Shown: positions 47,901-60,200, counted from the stretch's first letter. The stretch: 64,000 nt of DNA from Meandrina meandrites (GCA_963693305.1 OY855909.1:2900001-2964000); one strand, 5' to 3'. A program made the numbers and translations. The notes: generated from the sequence alone by a model not told the origin.

Positions 47901-50900
47901 GTCACTCAAGAATTGACTTGTCTATAACGCGAGTTTTCCAGCGCTAGGCAACACATTCAACTTTGATTGGTTGTTACATGTACACTGTTATTAGACTTAC
48001 TACGTCAGGCTGAGTGGCTTCCTGATGACTTCAATTATTGGTTTTATTGTATCTATACTCATGATGAACGTGTGGAATTTGTTTGCAGGATCGCAAGTAC
48101 TTGTCTCTGGAAAAAGCTCAATTGAAAAAAGCCAATTTGGACTGGATTGATTTTACTCCAGGTATAAACTTCTCTTAGCCAAGTTTACTTTGTTTTCCCT
48201 TCACATAACGAGGAAGAAAAAAAACTACTTCTTTTGCTTTATAAGTTACATCAATACTGATGTGTGTGACAATGTTTTGATTTCAGTTCGTCCTTCGTTC
48301 TTGGGCGTCAAAGTGATCGATGACTGCGAGCTAACCGACTTGATTCCTTATATTGACTGGAAGCCTTTCTTTGATGTGTGGCAACTCAGAGGAAAATATC
48401 CCAACAGGGGGTACCCCAAGATCTTCCAAGATAACACAGTGGGTAAGTGTAGAAAGCCACACAGCAAACAAACGCAAACTCTTAGACATCGCGTTGAATT
48501 TTGTAAATACGTCACAAAAATGCAGTGCCGTACGTATAGCATCTTCGGTACTGTTGCTCGCTCCTGCTTCTTTTGAAACTTGTGTTACTTAAAATTTGCC
48601 GACCGGTCTCTTCTACTATAACTCCTTGACCTTCGCACTTTTATTGGCTCGTCACGCAATTCTTTTGCTATTTGGTGATTTTGCGTGACAGCTGCAAAGG
48701 CGATTTCCTCTCTTGTTTGCATTCACTACGTAGCTGTTTGAGTCAGTCGAAAAATCTTTCTCAGTCAAAAGGAAATTGAGCGGGTCTCTGTAAAGCAAGT
48801 TTCGATGGTGACAAATTTATTTTTCCTTCATTAGGTAATGAAGCTAAGAAGCTGTTTGACGATGCCCAGGATATGCTGAAGAAAGTCACCGAGACTAAGA
48901 CACTGCGAGCAACTGGAGTGGTGGCTTTCTTCCCTGCTAACAGTGTGGGTGATGATATTCACATTTTTGAAGACGACAACGGACGCAAAGGTGAACCGCG
49001 AGCTGTGTTCTATGGCTTGAGACAACAGGTAGGCACGTGCTGACTGAGATAAAACAAAGGCACGTATCGCGTGCAAAGGACGTAGTCCCCCGTCTTTTCG
49101 TGAATGCGTTTTTTGTCGATGCGTTTTCGCCAATCGTCCACACTGATGCAGTGTTTACGAAAGCATCCGTTTTCACCGTCCAGGGACAATCGATAAGGCT
49201 CCGTTTTAACAGCGTTTTCAAATATATGCGCTTTCGATCATTTTAGTGTGGAGGATGGGTGAAAATGCATCGGTGTAATAAAGCCGGGACCTCAGCGAAC
49301 AGGATAAAGGAATGGCCTTTGTCCAGGTCTCTATAACTTTCTATTTTAATTACGTAAGGTGCTAAGTCTGTGTCGAACACGCTGGGTAGCAAGTCGCTCT
49401 GAGCACGTTCAATCCATAGTATTCGGGAAAAAAGTCCTCATCAAAAATCCATCCCTAACTAGTGCAAACTGACTGGAATGAATGATGATTTTTTTTTTCA
49501 TTTTCAGGCCGAAAAGGAGCATGGGGTAGAGGACCCGTACTATTGTCTGTCAGACTTGGTAGCGCCGCTGGACACAAATGTCAAGGACTACACAGGCTGT
49601 TTCGCTGTGTCAATCATGGGGGCGGAGGACATGGCCAAAAAGTACGTAAAAAGCCGTTTCGTCGCTTGCTATCTTATTTATTCTGTAGCGTGCAAACGGT
49701 TAAGGCTACAGTGAACTGTCCTGTAAACTGGACGCCTCAAGTTAACTGTATCATCTATTTTCTCCTTTTTAGATTTGAAGAAGATTATGACGACTACAGT
49801 GTCATTATGGTGAAGGCCCTTGCAGACCGCTTAGCCGAGGTTTGTATTCCATCAAATGTCCTAATAATTCTTAAGTCAGTCCCTTCTGCAACATTCATAC
49901 CCTTTGTCATGCACTCCTATTACTGCGTGATGTCTTTATTTTCTTGAACACATGAACGATTTCGCAGTGAAGACGCAACATAGACATCGCTTACACAGAT
50001 GCGGTTTACAATCGACACGGTTTCATGACCTCGAAACCGCATCAAAAATGATACGGTTGTGAAGTGTTTATACCGAATCACTCTAACCGTTTTCCAAGTT
50101 TCTTTGAATGTGATCGGCAAGCGGTACACTCCGTGGGAGGTTCACTATGTTTCTCTTCTAGAGCCAACCAATTCGCGCCAAAATAGATAACCGTTTTCAA
50201 TTGTTCTCGATTGACCCTGTGTAAACGAAAGGCGTAACGGCATCGAAAGCGATGCGGTTACAAATGAAAACGCATCCCTGTAAACAGTGCGTACTAAGCA
50301 GCTGCGAAAGGAAAGCCTGAAAAAAAAGTTTAGGCTTGAACAGGGATTTGAGTCCATGACCTCTGCGATGCAGTGCTCTTATCAACTGATTTATCAAGCC
50401 ACTGGGAGCTGGTCCGTTTTGTGAGTGTGTAACATACCCGTAGAAGATGAAGATATGGCATTCGGTATTTGATATACAAAGGTTGTAGAAAAAAAAAAGT
50501 TATTGTTTTCAAAAGTGTGAGAAAGACCCATGCCCGTAGCTTCTCAATTACAGCGTTCTCATTTCATTGACCAGGATTAAAAATGCCATCTTTCTTTCAG
50601 TGGAATCTCGATTTCTCTGACCTTTAAGAGAAACGAAGATTGGCTCGAGAAATCGGGGGTTCCACTGTACTCAACAATTGGGATTCAGTTTCTATTTTTT
50701 TCTACTTGGTATGCCCGAAGAAGTATCAATCTTGAAGCCTGCAACTGCTCGAGCTCTCTATTGGATGACAAATTTTAGAGAAGTTACGCGGGATCTTTTC
50801 AGCCGTTCTACTGCTAACAATGTTAAATCTGTTCTCGATACCAGGCTTTTGCCGAGGAGCTTCATGAGCGCGTTCGCAAGGACTTGTGGGGTTACTGCAG

Positions 50901-52445
50901 CGATGAGATACTGGACGCTAAAGACTTGCACAGAATCAAGTACCAGGTGATTAACCTTACAAATTCTCCTTACTTAGTGCATGTCCTGTTGCACTAATTA
51001 AGAGAATCGGTTTATACATCAAGGTAACGGACTTAACATTCCCAATCAATAGTTGCACGCCATTTTAGCGATGAGCGATTCTGTTTTTCTGATCTTTTTT
51101 CTTAATTCTTGTGACTTGTGTGGTTGATTATGTAATGATATTATGGGAAGAAGGAAATAGATCCTTGATCACATTTCAGGAATAATGGTTTCAAGAACAA
51201 CACACCAGTATCTCGTTGAGCTTCGTATTTTATTAATTTTGCAAAACAGAAAAAGGGTCTGCAATGCGTACATGTGTCTACAATAACTTGTTCCATAACA
51301 AAATTAGAAATCTCTTGCTTTTTCACCAAGGGTATCCGGCCAGCCCCAGGCTACCCGAGTCAGCCGGACCACACAGAGAAGCAAACCATGTGGGAATTAA
51401 TGAACTGCGAGAAATTAACTGGAATCAAGTTAACAGAATCTCTTGCAATGGATCCTGCTGCCTCAGTTTCTGCTATGTTCTTTGCTCATCCCAAAGCTGT
51501 TTACTTCTCAGTGGGGAAAATATGCGAAGATCAGGTGAGACGCTCCCTGTTTGTTATTCAAACGACGTTTAGAACCTTTTAGACCAGGGAATGCTAAAGT
51601 GTAACCTTTTTGAAAAAGAAATCCCAAATTTTAATTGGAAAATTAATCAGAAGCAAATAAGATCACACAAGAGTTTCGTTCAACAGCTTTTATTTGAATG
51701 GTTACACACTAGGGTTTCATCCACAGACTTAAAAGTTAGAACCATCTTATACAGCATAATAAACAGTACCACATGAAAGTACTGCTCAATATCTTTCATT
51801 TGAATGGTCACACACTAGGGTTTCATCCACAGACTTAAACGTTAGAACCATCTTATACAGCATAATAAACAGTACCACATGAAAGTACTGCTCAATAGCT
51901 TTCATTTGAATGGTCACACACTAGGTTTTTACCCACAGACTTAAAAGTTAGAACCACCTTATACAGCATAATAAACAGAACCACATGAAAGTACTGCTCA
52001 ATAGCTTTCATTTGAATGGTCACACACTAGGGTTTCACCCGCAAACGTAAAAGTTAGAGCCACCTTATACAGCATAATTAACAGTGCCACATGAAAGTAC
52101 TGCTCAATAGCTTTCATTTGAATGGCCACACACTAGGGTTTCATCCACAGACTTAAAAGTTAGAACCATCTTATACAGCATAATAAACAGTACCACATGA
52201 AAGTACTGCTCAATAGCTTTCATTTGAATGGCCACACACTAGGGTTTTATCCACAAACGTAAAAGTTAAAGCCACCTTTTACAGCAAAACATTTAACATA
52301 TAAAGATTAATAAAGCCAAATGCTCTCTTCATTTATTTCCTCTTCTTTTGTTATTCAGGTCAAAGATTACGCTGAGCGAAAGGGAATGCCAGTTGAAGAA
52401 ATCGAAAAATGGCTTTCGCCCATTCTATCGTACGACAGAGATTAA
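32922..52445 (+). CDS. MTR: Cobalamin-dependent methionine synthase
   Basis: It makes methionine from homocysteine and 5-methyltetrahydrofolate with B12 as carrier. Thirty-five exons in phase: 32922-32967, 33070-33177, 33839-33930, 35370-35459, 36180-36249, 36632-36724, 37025-37131, 37881-37940, 38580-38674, 39364-39464, 39623-39684, 39944-40011, 40680-40759, 40851-40963, 41409-41549, 41937-42122, 42801-42980, 43387-43503, 43607-43747, 44343-44432, 44758-44856, 45178-45231, 45443-45559, 45691-45791, 46734-46922, 47083-47164, 47771-47869, 48089-48161, 48287-48442, 48835-49028, 49508-49641, 49773-49839, 50845-50946, 51331-51534, 52359-52445. The product is 1265 aa, the same length as human MTR, and intact. 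The start MPPTVKAND is chosen from family length; 32838 is an alternative. Confidence 0.97.
34278..34457. mobile_element. TGGTTCCAGAAAATATCC foldback family, copy B
   Basis: Same ends as the copy at 8163-8346, with the interior inverted relative to it. Contains GAAATTCCAATTTAGCTTC and TTTAAATTTTTGGGTCTTT. MTR intron 3. Confidence 0.8.
34780..35243. mobile_element. Composite foldback region in MTR intron 3
   Basis: The first hairpin (34780-34905) pairs GGTCATTACAGAGAAATCTC with GAGATTTCCCTGTAATGACC. It is followed by a unit with TTATTATATGGC and GCCATATAATAA ends (34915-35240). It contains AAGAGGTCATTCGAGGTCAT. No coding exon. Confidence 0.6.
35625..35915. mobile_element. Nested palindromes in MTR intron 4
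   Basis: CAATTATTCACC..GGTGAATAATTG encloses GTGGATATTTGCCGAGCCGC and its complement around GCGAAGCGGC. TAGTATATACCACACAAGTT (35731) pairs with ACTTGTGTGGTATATACTA (35911). Two overlapping foldback elements. Confidence 0.65.
37154..37322. mobile_element. TATATGTTGTGGTTTAAAT foldback, copy 1
   Basis: 169-bp hairpin with ends TATATGTTGTGGTTTAAATT and AATTTAAACCACAACATATA; inner CAAACCAGTTTGA and TCAAACTGGTTT pair. MTR intron 7. Confidence 0.85.
38109..38275. mobile_element. TATATGTTGTGGTTTAAAT foldback, copy 2
   Basis: Nearly the same sequence and length as copy 1, about 950 bp downstream, in MTR intron 8, same orientation of its loop (TTCAGATTATGATAATAAG). Confidence 0.85.
39001..39280 (-). 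mobile_element. tRNA-derived SINE in MTR intron 9
   Basis: Plus-strand text GGATGCTAGTCCATCACAGG, GTACCCATTTATACACCTGG, CTTGCCCAAGAACACAACGC and CGGCCAGGGCTCCAACCC reads as a reversed SINE with a near-complete head. Antisense to MTR. Confidence 0.8.
40262..40583 (-). mobile_element. tRNA-derived SINE with internal 65-bp duplication
   Basis: Same family. GTACCCATTTATACACCTGG starts at 40371 and again at 40436, with the following AGATCAAGGAACTATGAGAG repeated too. MTR intron 12. Confidence 0.8.
40851..43503 (+). other. MTR: MTR exons 14-18: methyltetrahydrofolate domain
   Basis: [66 protein letters not shown] and [14 protein letters not shown] are the expected pterin-barrel motifs in order. 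All junctions keep phase. Confidence 0.93.
42390..42665 (-). mobile_element. tRNA-derived SINE in MTR intron 16
   Basis: GGATGCTAGTCCATCGCAGG, TTGCCTAAGAACACAACGC and TAGGGCTTGAACCCGGACC. The B-box region GGGTTCAAGCCC is well kept on the minus strand. Confidence 0.8.
45260..45345. repeat. (GACT)n then (ACTGG)n microsatellite
   Basis: About 13 copies of GACT (45260-45313) and then four ACTGG units, starting roughly 30 bp after the MTR exon 22 donor. It gives SQSV-type false frames on the minus strand. Confidence 0.9.
45815..46005. mobile_element. Foldback element, copy 2 of the 540-755 family
   Basis: Shares GATTGGTTGTTGCTAGG, AACAGCCAATGAGAGACACTG and AGCTACGTCATCAGTG with the first copy. 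MTR intron 24, just after exon 24. Confidence 0.65.
46162..46440. mobile_element. Foldback element carrying a tRNA-like core
   Basis: Arms at about 46209-46276 and 46373-46439 are inverted copies differing at one base over about 65. They flank a tRNA-like sequence. TAGATTGACAGTG stands directly on both sides (46149-46161, 46441-46453), a 13-bp target duplication. The host is an older repeat in MTR intron 24 (GGAGTCGGAAGAATCGG and related text on both sides). Partial relatives: 4236, 50312, 55583. Confidence 0.75.
46279..46351 (-). tRNA. tRNA-like sequence (Thr GGT anticodon position), probably not functional
   Basis: Minus strand folds as a full cloverleaf: acceptor GGCTTCA/TGAAGCC, D-arm GCTC..GAGC, T-arm ACGGG/CCCGT. 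The anticodon loop would be CCGGTAT (GGT). Oddities: C instead of U33, an A-C mismatch closing the anticodon stem, and TTCCAAT instead of TTCGAAT in the T-loop and B-box. It sits inside a mobile foldback, so it is more likely a mobilised relic than a working gene. Confidence 0.55.
50312..50415 (-). repeat. Degenerate copy of the tRNA-like element
   Basis: AGGCTTGAACAGGGATTTGA, GACCTCTGCGATGCAGTG and CAACTGATTTATCAAGCC match the core with many changes; AAAGCCTGAAAAAAAAG is an arm remnant. MTR intron 32. Confidence 0.6.
51691..52300. repeat. Six tandem 106-bp units
   Basis: TGAATGG of the unit starts at 51695, 51801, 51907, 52013, 52119 and 52225, an exact 106-bp step. Units contain CACACACTAGGGTTTCATCC, AGAACCATCTTATACAGCAT and CCACATGAAAGTACTGCTCA. 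They fill the last MTR intron, ending about 60 bp before the final exon. Confidence 0.95.
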
Positions 52446-53166
52446 AAAAGCATAGGAAGAATTATTTTATACAAAGATTATATCCTGTACTCAATCACAT
52501 ATTTCCTTCCTTCTTCACCATACGTGCAACCCATCTTTCACAATCACGTGATATTCTTGTGGTATTCACGTGCTTTTCCGTCTCGTACACGTGCTGATGT
52601 AGATTGATCACGTGCTGAATGTCTTTCGCAGAAATGAAACAATTGCGCAAAAGGAAGGTTTTAAAACATGGACAATATTTTAATATGACATACAAGCAGA
52701 GCAATCAGGCGGATTCAGGAAAAAACTGGTTGTAAGCAAGTATATCTCGACACGGCTAAGGGCTGAACATTAAGTTATTTTTGAGTTGGATTATGAAATA
52801 CATCGTCCACGATATACGATGAGGATTTTTAAGACAAAAGTATACGACTTACGAAATATGCTATATTCTTCTCAACTTCTATCGGGATACCGAGGTTTTA
52901 TTGGGTAATAACATTCATGCATGGTGGACTGTGCTTTTTAATGGTTTTCCAAGCTAGTAGTGAATTCAACTGCCAGTGATGACTGCTACAGTTGCATTGA
53001 CAGTTTCAATGAACAATGGAGACACTTAACTGTGATAAGGTCAATGGAAGTCGAAACTTTTCGATTAAAAGAAATCGCATTATTTTATTCTGCTTCGGAA
53101 CCAAGTTAATTTTGATAGATCGAAATTGGCTGATTCTAAAGTACCTTAAATATAATGATATTGTTA

Positions 53167-53172
53167 AATAAA
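53167..53172 (+). terminator. Candidate MTR poly(A) signal
   Basis: AATAAA about 720 bp after the stop in AT-rich sequence. No closer canonical signal was noticed. Confidence 0.4.
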
Positions 53173-53289
53173 TTTAAGTCTCCAATTGTAAATTGTAATT
53201 GCTGTAGTTTTGGGTAATAAGTCACTGGTTAATATATGTATGAAAACAAGTAATTGCTACATTTTGTTTAATTTTTGTGCGATTAGAGT

Positions 53290-53650
53290 AGTGTGAAAAA
53301 AGTCAGCAGTCTCTTTTCGCTCTTCTTCCGGCGCCCGCGCTACTTGCAACTAACGGCTCTTATTATTTGGGTCAATATTCGCGTTCGTCCCCACGGAATT
53401 TAGAGCAAAAGAGAGACTGCTCGAATTCTAGACCGCAACAAAATTTAGCGAGCAAAAGAGAGACTTCTCGAAGTCTAGACCACAACAAAATTTGGCTAGC
53501 AATAGAAAGACTGCTCGAAGTCTAGACCACAAGAAAATTTAGCGCCTGCCGTAGCGCCCGGGCTTCTCGCTACTCCTATTATTTGCGTCAACATTTTGTG
53601 TTTTGGCCTCACGAACGAGAAGAGCAAAAGAGAGACTGCTCGGAGTCCAG
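53290..53650. repeat. 47-bp tandem repeat with inverted and direct flanks
   Basis: AGCAAAAGAGAGACTGCTCG-type units start at 53404, 53451 and 53498. The complement GCAGTCTCTTTTCGCTC is at 53307 and another forward copy at 53619. GCGCCCGCGCTACTTGC and GTAGCGCCCGGGCTTCTC are related direct copies. Confidence 0.7.
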
Positions 53651-53889
53651 TTGTAGTTCCTCTTGCTTACAGCGGTCGTATATCCACGAACGAACAAGAA
53701 CATCCGAACAGGACGCCATCTTGGATCTGCTCCTGTTTTGATCCATAATTAGCGAGCAGAGGAAAATTTAGGAAAGGAATCTCCGTCAGGCGAACACGGG
53801 ACTACGGCTATAATGATTCAAATGGCCTCGGCAACCCTTGATGCTTGAGCACCCGTGCTTTAAATCGGTTTCATTAGCATTCAGCGACT

Positions 53890-53965
53890 AGTAGTATTTC
53901 TATTCCTCGTGAATGAGATGCTAGTCCATCGCAGGGTACCCCGGCAGTAAATGAGGCCAACAGAA
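53890..53965 (-). mobile_element. SINE fragment
   Basis: GAGATGCTAGTCCATCGCAG and GGTACCCCGGCAGTAAATG are the 3' part of the SINE family seen elsewhere in the window. Confidence 0.55.
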
Positions 53966-54714
53966 GTTTTGCCGCAAAAAAAGTCATTTCCAGACAAGAA
54001 TGATAAACCAAATAGTTTTAGTCATGTTTAAATTATAAGAAAGTCTTCGGCAAAGTTTAACTTTGTTGAAGCAAATTCGAAACAGAGGAGAGAAGAGAAA
54101 TTTTGTGTGAAGAAGGATGTCCCAGTGAGTCATTTTCTTCTGAAGTAAGAAAATAAAGGGTTATAGGCCCTTATTTTCGATACAACATGATATGTAAGGT
54201 TTGAAATCTTTCCAAAAAAGAAAATGAAAATTACGTTAACTTAAGGTCGCACATAGCCTGCGAATACAGCCGCCTCTCATTCGTACAATTAATATTGTGA
54301 ATTCGGTGAAACTTAATTCGTGAGTGGTCCTTCTCGGCGGTGATGTTTGGGTTATCTCACGCTAAGAGACTTAAAACATTTATTAAAGAAACGAAAACCA
54401 TGCGGCTTGTAATTTGATTGTTTATTTCAATTAATAAGCGACATTGAGATGTTAGTTTTGACAATTGACGGAACAAAGCATCGCATTCATTGTGCCGGCG
54501 CATAACTACGTTTTCACCATGGCCATCTGACGGTTGGTACACATTTTCGAGACTTTTCTTTGTTGCGATCGTTGTTAATTTCAATGCCTTTTGATATTCT
54601 TGCCGTCGATATTCTACCAATTTTTATAGCAATCTAAAACTGGCTTAATTTTGCGCGATAAATAAAGGATTCATGATGACAATTTTGACGCTAACTTCTA
54701 AATAACTTTGATTT

Positions 54715-54900
54715 GCAATTTGAACTCGGTCGTCCCGAGTTCAAATCCTCGGTCACGCTTTGTATATAGACAACTGGTCTGCCTCCTGCCAGTTGGGATT
54801 TTTAACCATATTATGTCTCATTTAAAATATTGTTTTCTCTGTTTCTGTGGCATGCCTACAAACTAGCTATCTCGAAGCTAAGTGCACGACCACTATAAAC
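54715..54900 (+). mobile_element. Fragment of a second SINE-like family
   Basis: CCCGAGTTCAAATCCTCGGT resembles a tRNA T-arm. It is followed by AACTGGTCTGCCTCCTGCC and AGTTGGGATTTTTAACC, a tail I associate with dispersed coral repeats. Confidence 0.45.
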
Positions 54901-57054
54901 AACATTTACATTTACATTTTAGTGCCTAGCGAACCAAAGGAGTCTTGGTCAGATTGAACTGGAATGGACGATTTTATTACAACAAATATGTTCTCAGTCA
55001 TAGTCTGTTAGTGTAAACTTCTTAAATTGTTGGTAATGGAAACGATATCAAACACTTCAAAACGCAACTGTTATTATTTTTTTTGCAACTGCTTTAATGT
55101 TTCTTATTGTTTAAATTCTCCGTAGTCCTGCAAACCCGTTTTATAAGTGAAGTATAAAGAGCTTCGCACAAAAATAAACATATTAGCCAAACCCCTAGGT
55201 GGTAAAAACTCATTAACGCGAATAACAGCGCAGAGGAGGGGGGGATTACAATCACTGAGCTTATTGATCACTGAGCGAAAAAGGTAAGTACCAATTAAAA
55301 TTATAATTTTTCGACTACGATTGCAATTTTGTAGTTTTCCCAACACCCGTACCACATTTCCTACATCTTTTTCCTACATCAGGTTTTCTTCATTAGGATT
55401 TCTAGAAAAGTATTATGTTATCAGGCGAAAACAATGTATCTAGGCACAATGTTTGTTGCTATCTTATTCATTTAATGTTCCCGTTGTTAGAAATTAAAGT
55501 GCAACCGCACTGGTGTAAAAAATTGAATTTACCCTTTCTGCAGGTTTTCTTTATTCGGATTTTTAGAACTGGGCTATAAAGATACACATTGGGAGCAAGG
55601 GTCAATTGTGAGTGAAGAATATGAAAGAGTTCACAAATGAATTCATTTCATATACTTCACGTCATATTTTCTTTCATTCTCGTAATAGTCTTTTCCCATG
55701 AAAATGTTTTACTATTTAAGGAAAAATTACATATTGATTACCTTAAGAAATATAAACCAAAACTGAACCAATTAGTTCAAAATAGTCATTGAAATATCAA
55801 ATGTTTAATTCAAATTATATCAAATTAATTCAATTTGATATAATCAAACTTAAAGGGGCTTTGTCACCGATTTTAACAGATTTTTTTAACAGCCAAAATT
55901 TATATTTTTGTCGAAGGAGACCAAAAAACAATAGCCCATTTTTATTAACAATTGCTATATTAGAGCACCGAAACTGTTAACAAGCGTCTTTAGCTGCAGA
56001 TGGCTATGATGGAAGCGGTTAAGTTGCCTACCACAAATTTCAGGACAGTTTAGACCTTTGTTTAGACAAAAAATCTGCGAAATCCCAGTGACAGAGCTCC
56101 TTTAAAGAAAAAACGTTTTCCTGTAAAATTTCTTGCAGATGAATGACAACAAATAATTTGCCTTTTTACAAAAACACTTCAGAAGAAGTCGATATGTCAA
56201 AACAAGAATAAAATGTTGCTAAAAAGTTTATAGTTCTTGGTTTAAACCTTTTTTTCTCCGCTAAAAAGCGTCTATAGACCTGAATACAAACGGTCATATT
56301 TAAAAATGGATTTCGCTTATAATACGATCCATGGGGTTAAACTTCACTGAGTTGTCTTACGCTAAATACACGGAAATCCCGATTTCTCGAACTTTCACGG
56401 GAAACAAAGATTGGTTCGGAGGAGGTAAAGGAAGTAAAATTATAGTTTTCGGCACGTGAAGCAAGTCTAATTTTTCATTCGAGAAATCGAAATTCGAAAA
56501 ATCGGCGGCAAAAATTACACTGGTCGCGGACGAGTGATGCGAATCCAAGGGAAACGGTGACTTTTCGTTCAAGGTATTGCAAGGTTCGAAAAAACAGAGC
56601 TATGCGACAAAAATGTTTTAAAGTAAACACCTTTAGGTAAAATATTCAAAAGCAGCCACCAAAAAGTCCATATACTAGGATCCCTAATAATCGCGCTGAA
56701 AAAGCTGCATTTCTCTCTTCAATGCGCTGTGCGCGCCCTCTCCCACGACGAGTTGCATTATATCTTTTCAATATGTATTTAGGAAAACATAAACTATGTT
56801 TCTCATTGACCACTCATTGTGCTTCAGTTTTTTTGAGATATTACCGCAGGTCAACATATGGCAAACGATGAGCAGATCGTGTGTTTGGCTTAATTTCCTG
56901 AGCTGCTTTCACATTATTACAACTTTAAATTTAATTATATCAACTCTTATTTACCTCTGTGATATTTACATTCTCTCGCGCTAAGAAAGAAGGAATCGAT
57001 TAACAAAAAGGAAACCCACACAGCTTGTAATTTGGTTTGTTTACCCATTCATAA

Positions 57055-57242
57055 AGGCTCGGTCATACGAGCAATACTCTTGTTCAACTTGTCCCGCAAC
57101 ATTGTTGCATTACAAGTTGAACGAGTTGTTGCCCGTATTACTACCGCGTGCTCAACTTGTCTCGCAACAAATTTTAGTGTTGCAAGTTGCACCAACATGT
57201 TGCACAAAGTAGAACCGAGTTCTACTTTTTGCAACAATTTTT
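57055..57242. repeat. Palindrome-rich GTTGCAA repeat
   Basis: GTTCAACTTGTCCCGCAACA, CAAGTTGAACGAGTTGTTGC and AAGTAGAACCGAGTTCTACTT pair internally. Dispersed-repeat character, no coding evidence. Confidence 0.55.
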
Positions 57243-60200
57243 AAGTGAAATCGTTTGGACGTTGAAAATGACCATATACGAAATTAATACACTTAAACAT
57301 CATGCCAAATTTTACGTCAAATTGTGGAACTGAACTTATCAGAATCCATATATATGAGGCAGCGCTGAACTCTACAACGTTTTCCTCCATATCGGCCTGT
57401 TGCCACGAAAACGTTTTTCTCTCGCCGAAATGTGACCGATTTATTAAAACTTACAACTCCCTGTGGTGGAAAACATATATACCGCGATAAACAGTTCAAA
57501 TTGTTACAATGCGGCGAGTTCTAAGCGTGAAACTCATCACTGATTTCTGTTTACCTACAAGGTGAGTGCTGAAATAATTGTTCAATTTCCAAATTCGCAG
57601 CCTTATCGCTTCATCTTAGAAATATTTATCTTAAATTGGGTAGTTCGTTTTCATTGCGGATCTGAGACATTTCATTTTTCACGAGAAAAAAATAGTGAGG
57701 TACAATTATCACTGCTATCTAAATTGTTCAGTGTGTCGTTTACTGAAAAAATGAAGTTTAACCGTTCGTGTGCAATGTTTTTTTCATTTATTCAGTGTGT
57801 TATGCACTGCGCGACAATTAAAGTTCTTTCAATCTTTACTGCTGGCCCAGAATGGCCAAATTTACAAGCTTTGTTCGTTGTACGGGTCATGAATGGTCCC
57901 TCAAAGTTTCGCAGTGCTTGCTAAAGTTAGGCTTCTGCTCGAAATACTCGCAAAATTTTAGTGGGTGCTCGTTTGCTCATGCTCCCATATTTTAACAAGT
58001 GATCGCGCGCTCGGCTTTTAGTGGAGGTAGCCTTTTGAAAGGTGCTCGTTGCTCGCAAGGCTAGAACATTAATTTATTTCAATTTAAAGGCTTTAATTCT
58101 TTATTGATTTCGGGGGTGATATTAACGAAAATGCTCATGATAATCACCTTTTAATTTCGCTCCTAATAAACCAATGTTCTAATTTTCGTCGTATCACTTA
58201 CTGGTACGTTTTTTCTCTTTTCTCTTTATTTTATTTATTATTTCAGTATATACTTTCTTGTTTTACCTCTAGCTTCTGTGTGTTGACCCAGATTCTGTTT
58301 GTTACAACAAAGAAAGTTTGTAACTACTGAACTCGTGTAGTCTTTATTACTTTGAGTTGCGTTTTTCCTTACTAAGTTAATTTTTTTGCTGGCTATTTTC
58401 ATTTATGAACTAACTCAGATACTACGCGCACTGTTATTGGTCAAATTGGTCAAAAACCTAATTCCATATTGCACCAGTAAACTCCCGCTTCTCGACACGG
58501 CAGCACTACGCTCGACTACGCGTATTAAAGGACGAATAATTAACGTTAGTTTAATGTCTTATTTTGGTCCATCTGATGATTAAAACAGAGGATGTAATTC
58601 TCCTAAACGATCATAATGAATGTTTACTGAGGGTGAATCACTAAAATGATTTTTCCCCCTACTGCAATTGGAGCGAAGGAACTAAGCTTATAGCTAGAGT
58701 AAAAAAAAAAGGAAAAAAAAAAACGAAAACGCGGAATCAAACATATGAGAAGGAACACAATAAACAGTTACCCTTTCGCCGGACTGGAATGATATTAATA
58801 ACATGGATATCTTTTCAATCATCATTTACTCGGAAACCTTATTTGAAAAAAGAAAAGCTTCTTCAAATTGGTCGCGATGAAAGCAACATCAACAACTTAT
58901 TGGTATTCCCATATAGATGGTGTCACTATTCAAGGCGATTCACACCGGCTTCATAAAATATTACGTGTAATGCATGAGAAAACAAAGAGAACTTGTATAT
59001 TGTTAGAGCACAAAATTTTATTTTTTACTCTGCAGAGGAAGATGTGACAAAGATCTGACCTCGCGCCGTATCATTAGGCGCGTAACAGCAATCATCGCAC
59101 GGGAATTATCAAATCGCTGTCATCAAGGGGACTTTTTAACGAAGGCGTTCAAGTTCTCGTCTGACAACTTTTCGCGCCAAAGGTGTCTCGTTCATCAAAG
59201 CGGTTGCCTTTCATCTTCAGACCGACCTGTCAACGAAACTAAGTGTGAAAAAATTAATTCGATTAACATTGGGACAAAAAAAGTAGCGGTTGCGGCTCCT
59301 CTGAATAAAGAATCGCTAAGTAAAGAATTCAAAAACGAAACAAATTTTAACAGCAAAAAGAAAGAAAAATAAACATAGTTAGTTGACAAGTGCTTTATAC
59401 CTAAATTATTATTTTGATGGCAGAAACTTGCGCTGAGTCCTTGAGTGTGGTCTATTGCTTATTTACAATGGGGGTTGGTAGGACGCTGAATGGACGCTGA
59501 TTATCAATACACTGATTGCAAATTGTTTTAAAACAAACCTCAAAGCGATATGCCCAAGCATGGATATACAGAAATAAACTGATTTATTAACCTCGCAAGA
59601 GTCTTTATCGAGCCTGATAAACGTTTTATTTTGAACTCGCTGTTCATACGCCAACTCATATTTTCATGATCACGATGTATTTAGAAAATAATTAACACAT
59701 AAAGGACAGATAATTGTTTGGCGAAGATATACCATGTTGTTTTTGAGCTTTTACTTCACCTCTCGGAAACAACTTGTAAACAAGGCAAACTGTAAGGCAG
59801 AGAGAATGTAAGATTTTCGTTAATTCTTGAATTGGCATCAAATAAACCAAAAATAAAAAATGCTACATGTATCTCGCATAGGTCACCGTGATGTTTAAGC
59901 TATCGCACACCAAGAGAGTTAGACATTTAATTACAAAAAAACGGGAACCATACGGCTTGTAATTTGGCTTGTTTACATTTGTGTTATCTGACATTTGAAC
60001 TTTTTAGGACGCAAAACGGATGAAGAAGCAAACACCATCAGCTGAATTCTGTAACTGATGTATCAAAGCTACTTTTGTCGCTCGTTCTACAGCATTAAAC
60101 TCTACACTTTTCTTTTTGTCAACATTTTGGGTCTGTTCCCTCGTTAATGTTGTTTTATCGAAGAAAAATGTTCATTTACATTGCAATAGAAACGAATACC

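Larger units (their letters stand above)
47771..52445 (+). other. MTR: MTR exons 27-35: AdoMet activation domain
   Basis: This domain reloads oxidised cobalamin using AdoMet with methionine synthase reductase. [39 protein letters not shown] and [15 protein letters not shown] are the signature stretches. The protein ends [13 protein letters not shown], close to the human end. Confidence 0.93.

Noticed and set aside
51691..52300. CRISPR-like array of 106-bp units
   Set aside because: Units are contiguous with no spacers and lie in a eukaryotic intron.
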